Below are positions 4,815 to 5,738 of a DNA stretch of 5,738 bases, in pieces; the stretch's first letter is position 1; every line of letters begins with the position of its first letter. The notes beneath the pieces were generated by a model. The model searched no databases, had not been told where the DNA came from, and worked only from the letters and a program-made list of their open reading frames with translations. The position numbers and the translations under genes were made by a program. The stretch is from Bacillota bacterium (lineage in GTDB: Bacteria; Bacillota; Clostridia; Lachnospirales; Lachnospiraceae): contig JAEWRS010000466.1 in NCBI GenBank assembly GCA_023398855.1, positions 1 to 5,738 of the forward strand. Direction: 5' to 3'.

Positions 4815-5717
4815 TTGGAAGCTAATTCAAAGAGACTTAGAAAAAATGCAACTAAAGATGTGCTTATTGAATTGATTGCTGTGGCATTTTTGGCGACAGG
4901 AGGAATTTGGGTTAAGTTAAGTGCGTTATCGCCAATAAATACTGGATTTTATCGGGTGCTTTTTTCGATTCCCCTGTTATTTCCTTTGGTCTATAAACAT
5001 TTAAAACACTTATCAAAAAATGATATTATAATTTTATTTTTTGCGGGAATTTTTTTGGCAGGTGATGTAGCACTATGGAATTTGTCCTTTAGTTACACTT
5101 CTGTTGCAAATGCCAATTTGCTGACGAATCTTACTCCATTTACAGTTATTCCAGTTTCTTATTTTCTATTTAAAGAAAAAATTCCAAGATTCTATTTAGT
5201 AGGAGCAATTATCACACTCATCGGCGTATTTGTACTGCTTGGAGGAAAGGTAAGTCCAAGTACATCGAACTATTTTGGAGACTTCTTAGCATTTCTTGCT
5301 TCTTTCTTTTACGCTGGATTTTTACTTATTTCATATCATTTAAGAGATCGCATGGAAAGCAGTGTGATTATGTTTGTTAGTGCATTTGGGAGCGCATTTG
5401 CTTTGTTTTTTGCATCAAGTATCATTGAGGGATTCCAAGTTCCACAAGACATCAATCAAGTGCTTCCTTTAATTGGGCTTACCTTATGCCTGCAAATTAT
5501 AGGACATAATTTGCTTGCCCATTGTCAAGGTAAAATTAGTATCAACTTATCATCTGTTATTTGCCTTACACAACCAGCGATAGCTACTATATATGCTTAT
5601 ACCTTATTCAAAGAAACTTTGTCAACGATAGAAATCGTGGGGATTATTATTGCTATGGTGGGTGTCTATATTGCCAAAAATCAATACAATTTAAAGGAGG
5701 AAAAAAAGCAGCCATAA
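4815..5717 (+). CDS. EamA/DMT-family transporter (RhaT/YdcZ-like permease)
   Basis: A complete 300-residue inner-membrane protein of the drug/metabolite transporter superfamily, counted from TTG at 4815 (310 if TTG at 4785 is used). A short basic N-terminus (KRLRKNATK) precedes about ten hydrophobic helices arranged as two EamA repeats. Repeat one spans about 15-143 and ends FLFKEKIPRFYLVGAIITL then GVFVLL. Repeat two spans about 155-287 and ends TLFKETLSTIEIVGIIIAM then GVYIA. The matching FKE motifs close to each repeat's last helix, plus 300 residues, are typical. The tail is Lys-rich and cytoplasmic. EamA proteins mostly export amino acids and other metabolites; some are importers. The divergent MocR-type regulator suggests an amino compound or B6 vitamer, without proof. 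Codon use is AT-rich like the regulator's and unlike the dehydratase's. No convincing -35/-10 pair was found before it. Confidence 0.92.
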   Translation: MEANSKRLRKNATKDVLIELIAVAFLATGGIWVKLSALSPINTGFYRVLFSIPLLFPLVYKHLKHLSKNDIIILFFAGIFLAGDVALWNLSFSYTSVANANLLTNLTPFTVIPVSYFLFKEKIPRFYLVGAIITLIGVFVLLGGKVSPSTSNYFGDFLAFLASFFYAGFLLISYHLRDRMESSVIMFVSAFGSAFALFFASSIIEGFQVPQDINQVLPLIGLTLCLQIIGHNLLAHCQGKISINLSSVICLTQPAIATIYAYTLFKETLSTIEIVGIIIAMVGVYIAKNQYNLKEEKKQP

Positions 5718-5738
5718 AAAGATGCATATTACTCATTG

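Noticed and set aside
5693..5724. AAAGGAGG followed by ATG at 5722 as the start of another gene
   Set aside because: The gap of 21 bases is too long for a working ribosome site, the purine run encodes the transporter's own Lys/Glu tail, and the window ends after five codons.

Overview
The window looks like a piece of a Clostridia chromosome, most likely Lachnospiraceae or a close relative. The clues are purine-rich AGGAGG-type ribosome sites, near-consensus sigma-A promoters, GTG and TTG starts, and the style of the proteins. It divides into two compositionally different halves joined by a scar of mobile-element debris.

Left half (1-2625, moderate G+C). A FadR-type (GntR/FCD) regulator on the minus strand runs off the left edge. 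It is divergent from a complete IlvD/Edd-family dehydratase (863-2578). The 294-base gap between them holds a clear promoter for each gene and several repeated motifs that could be operators. A strong intrinsic terminator follows the dehydratase, so the gene may be transcribed alone. A FadR-type regulator next to an IlvD/Edd dehydratase is a typical sugar-acid catabolism arrangement. The dehydratase keeps most active-site motifs, but the position of the first Fe-S cysteine of IlvD is a glycine.

Scar (about 2700-3120). A small unidentified ORF with an excellent ribosome site is followed by a short serine-recombinase-like fragment. Next come a large nested hairpin and the first two dozen codons of a ParA-type ATPase with its ribosome site intact. 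I read this as the collapsed remains of an integrative element. The ParA remnant is cut off exactly where the next gene ends.

Right half (3111-5717, clearly more AT-rich). A complete MocR/PdxR-type regulator (GntR DNA-binding domain fused to an aminotransferase-fold domain) on the minus strand is divergent from a complete EamA/DMT-family transporter. This pairing is common in Firmicutes, and the regulator probably controls the exporter in response to an amino compound or a B6 vitamer. The gap between them contains a fragment of a fold-type II PLP enzyme, suggesting that an enzyme gene once stood between regulator and transporter and was deleted.

No rRNA, tRNA, CRISPR array or intact insertion sequence is visible.
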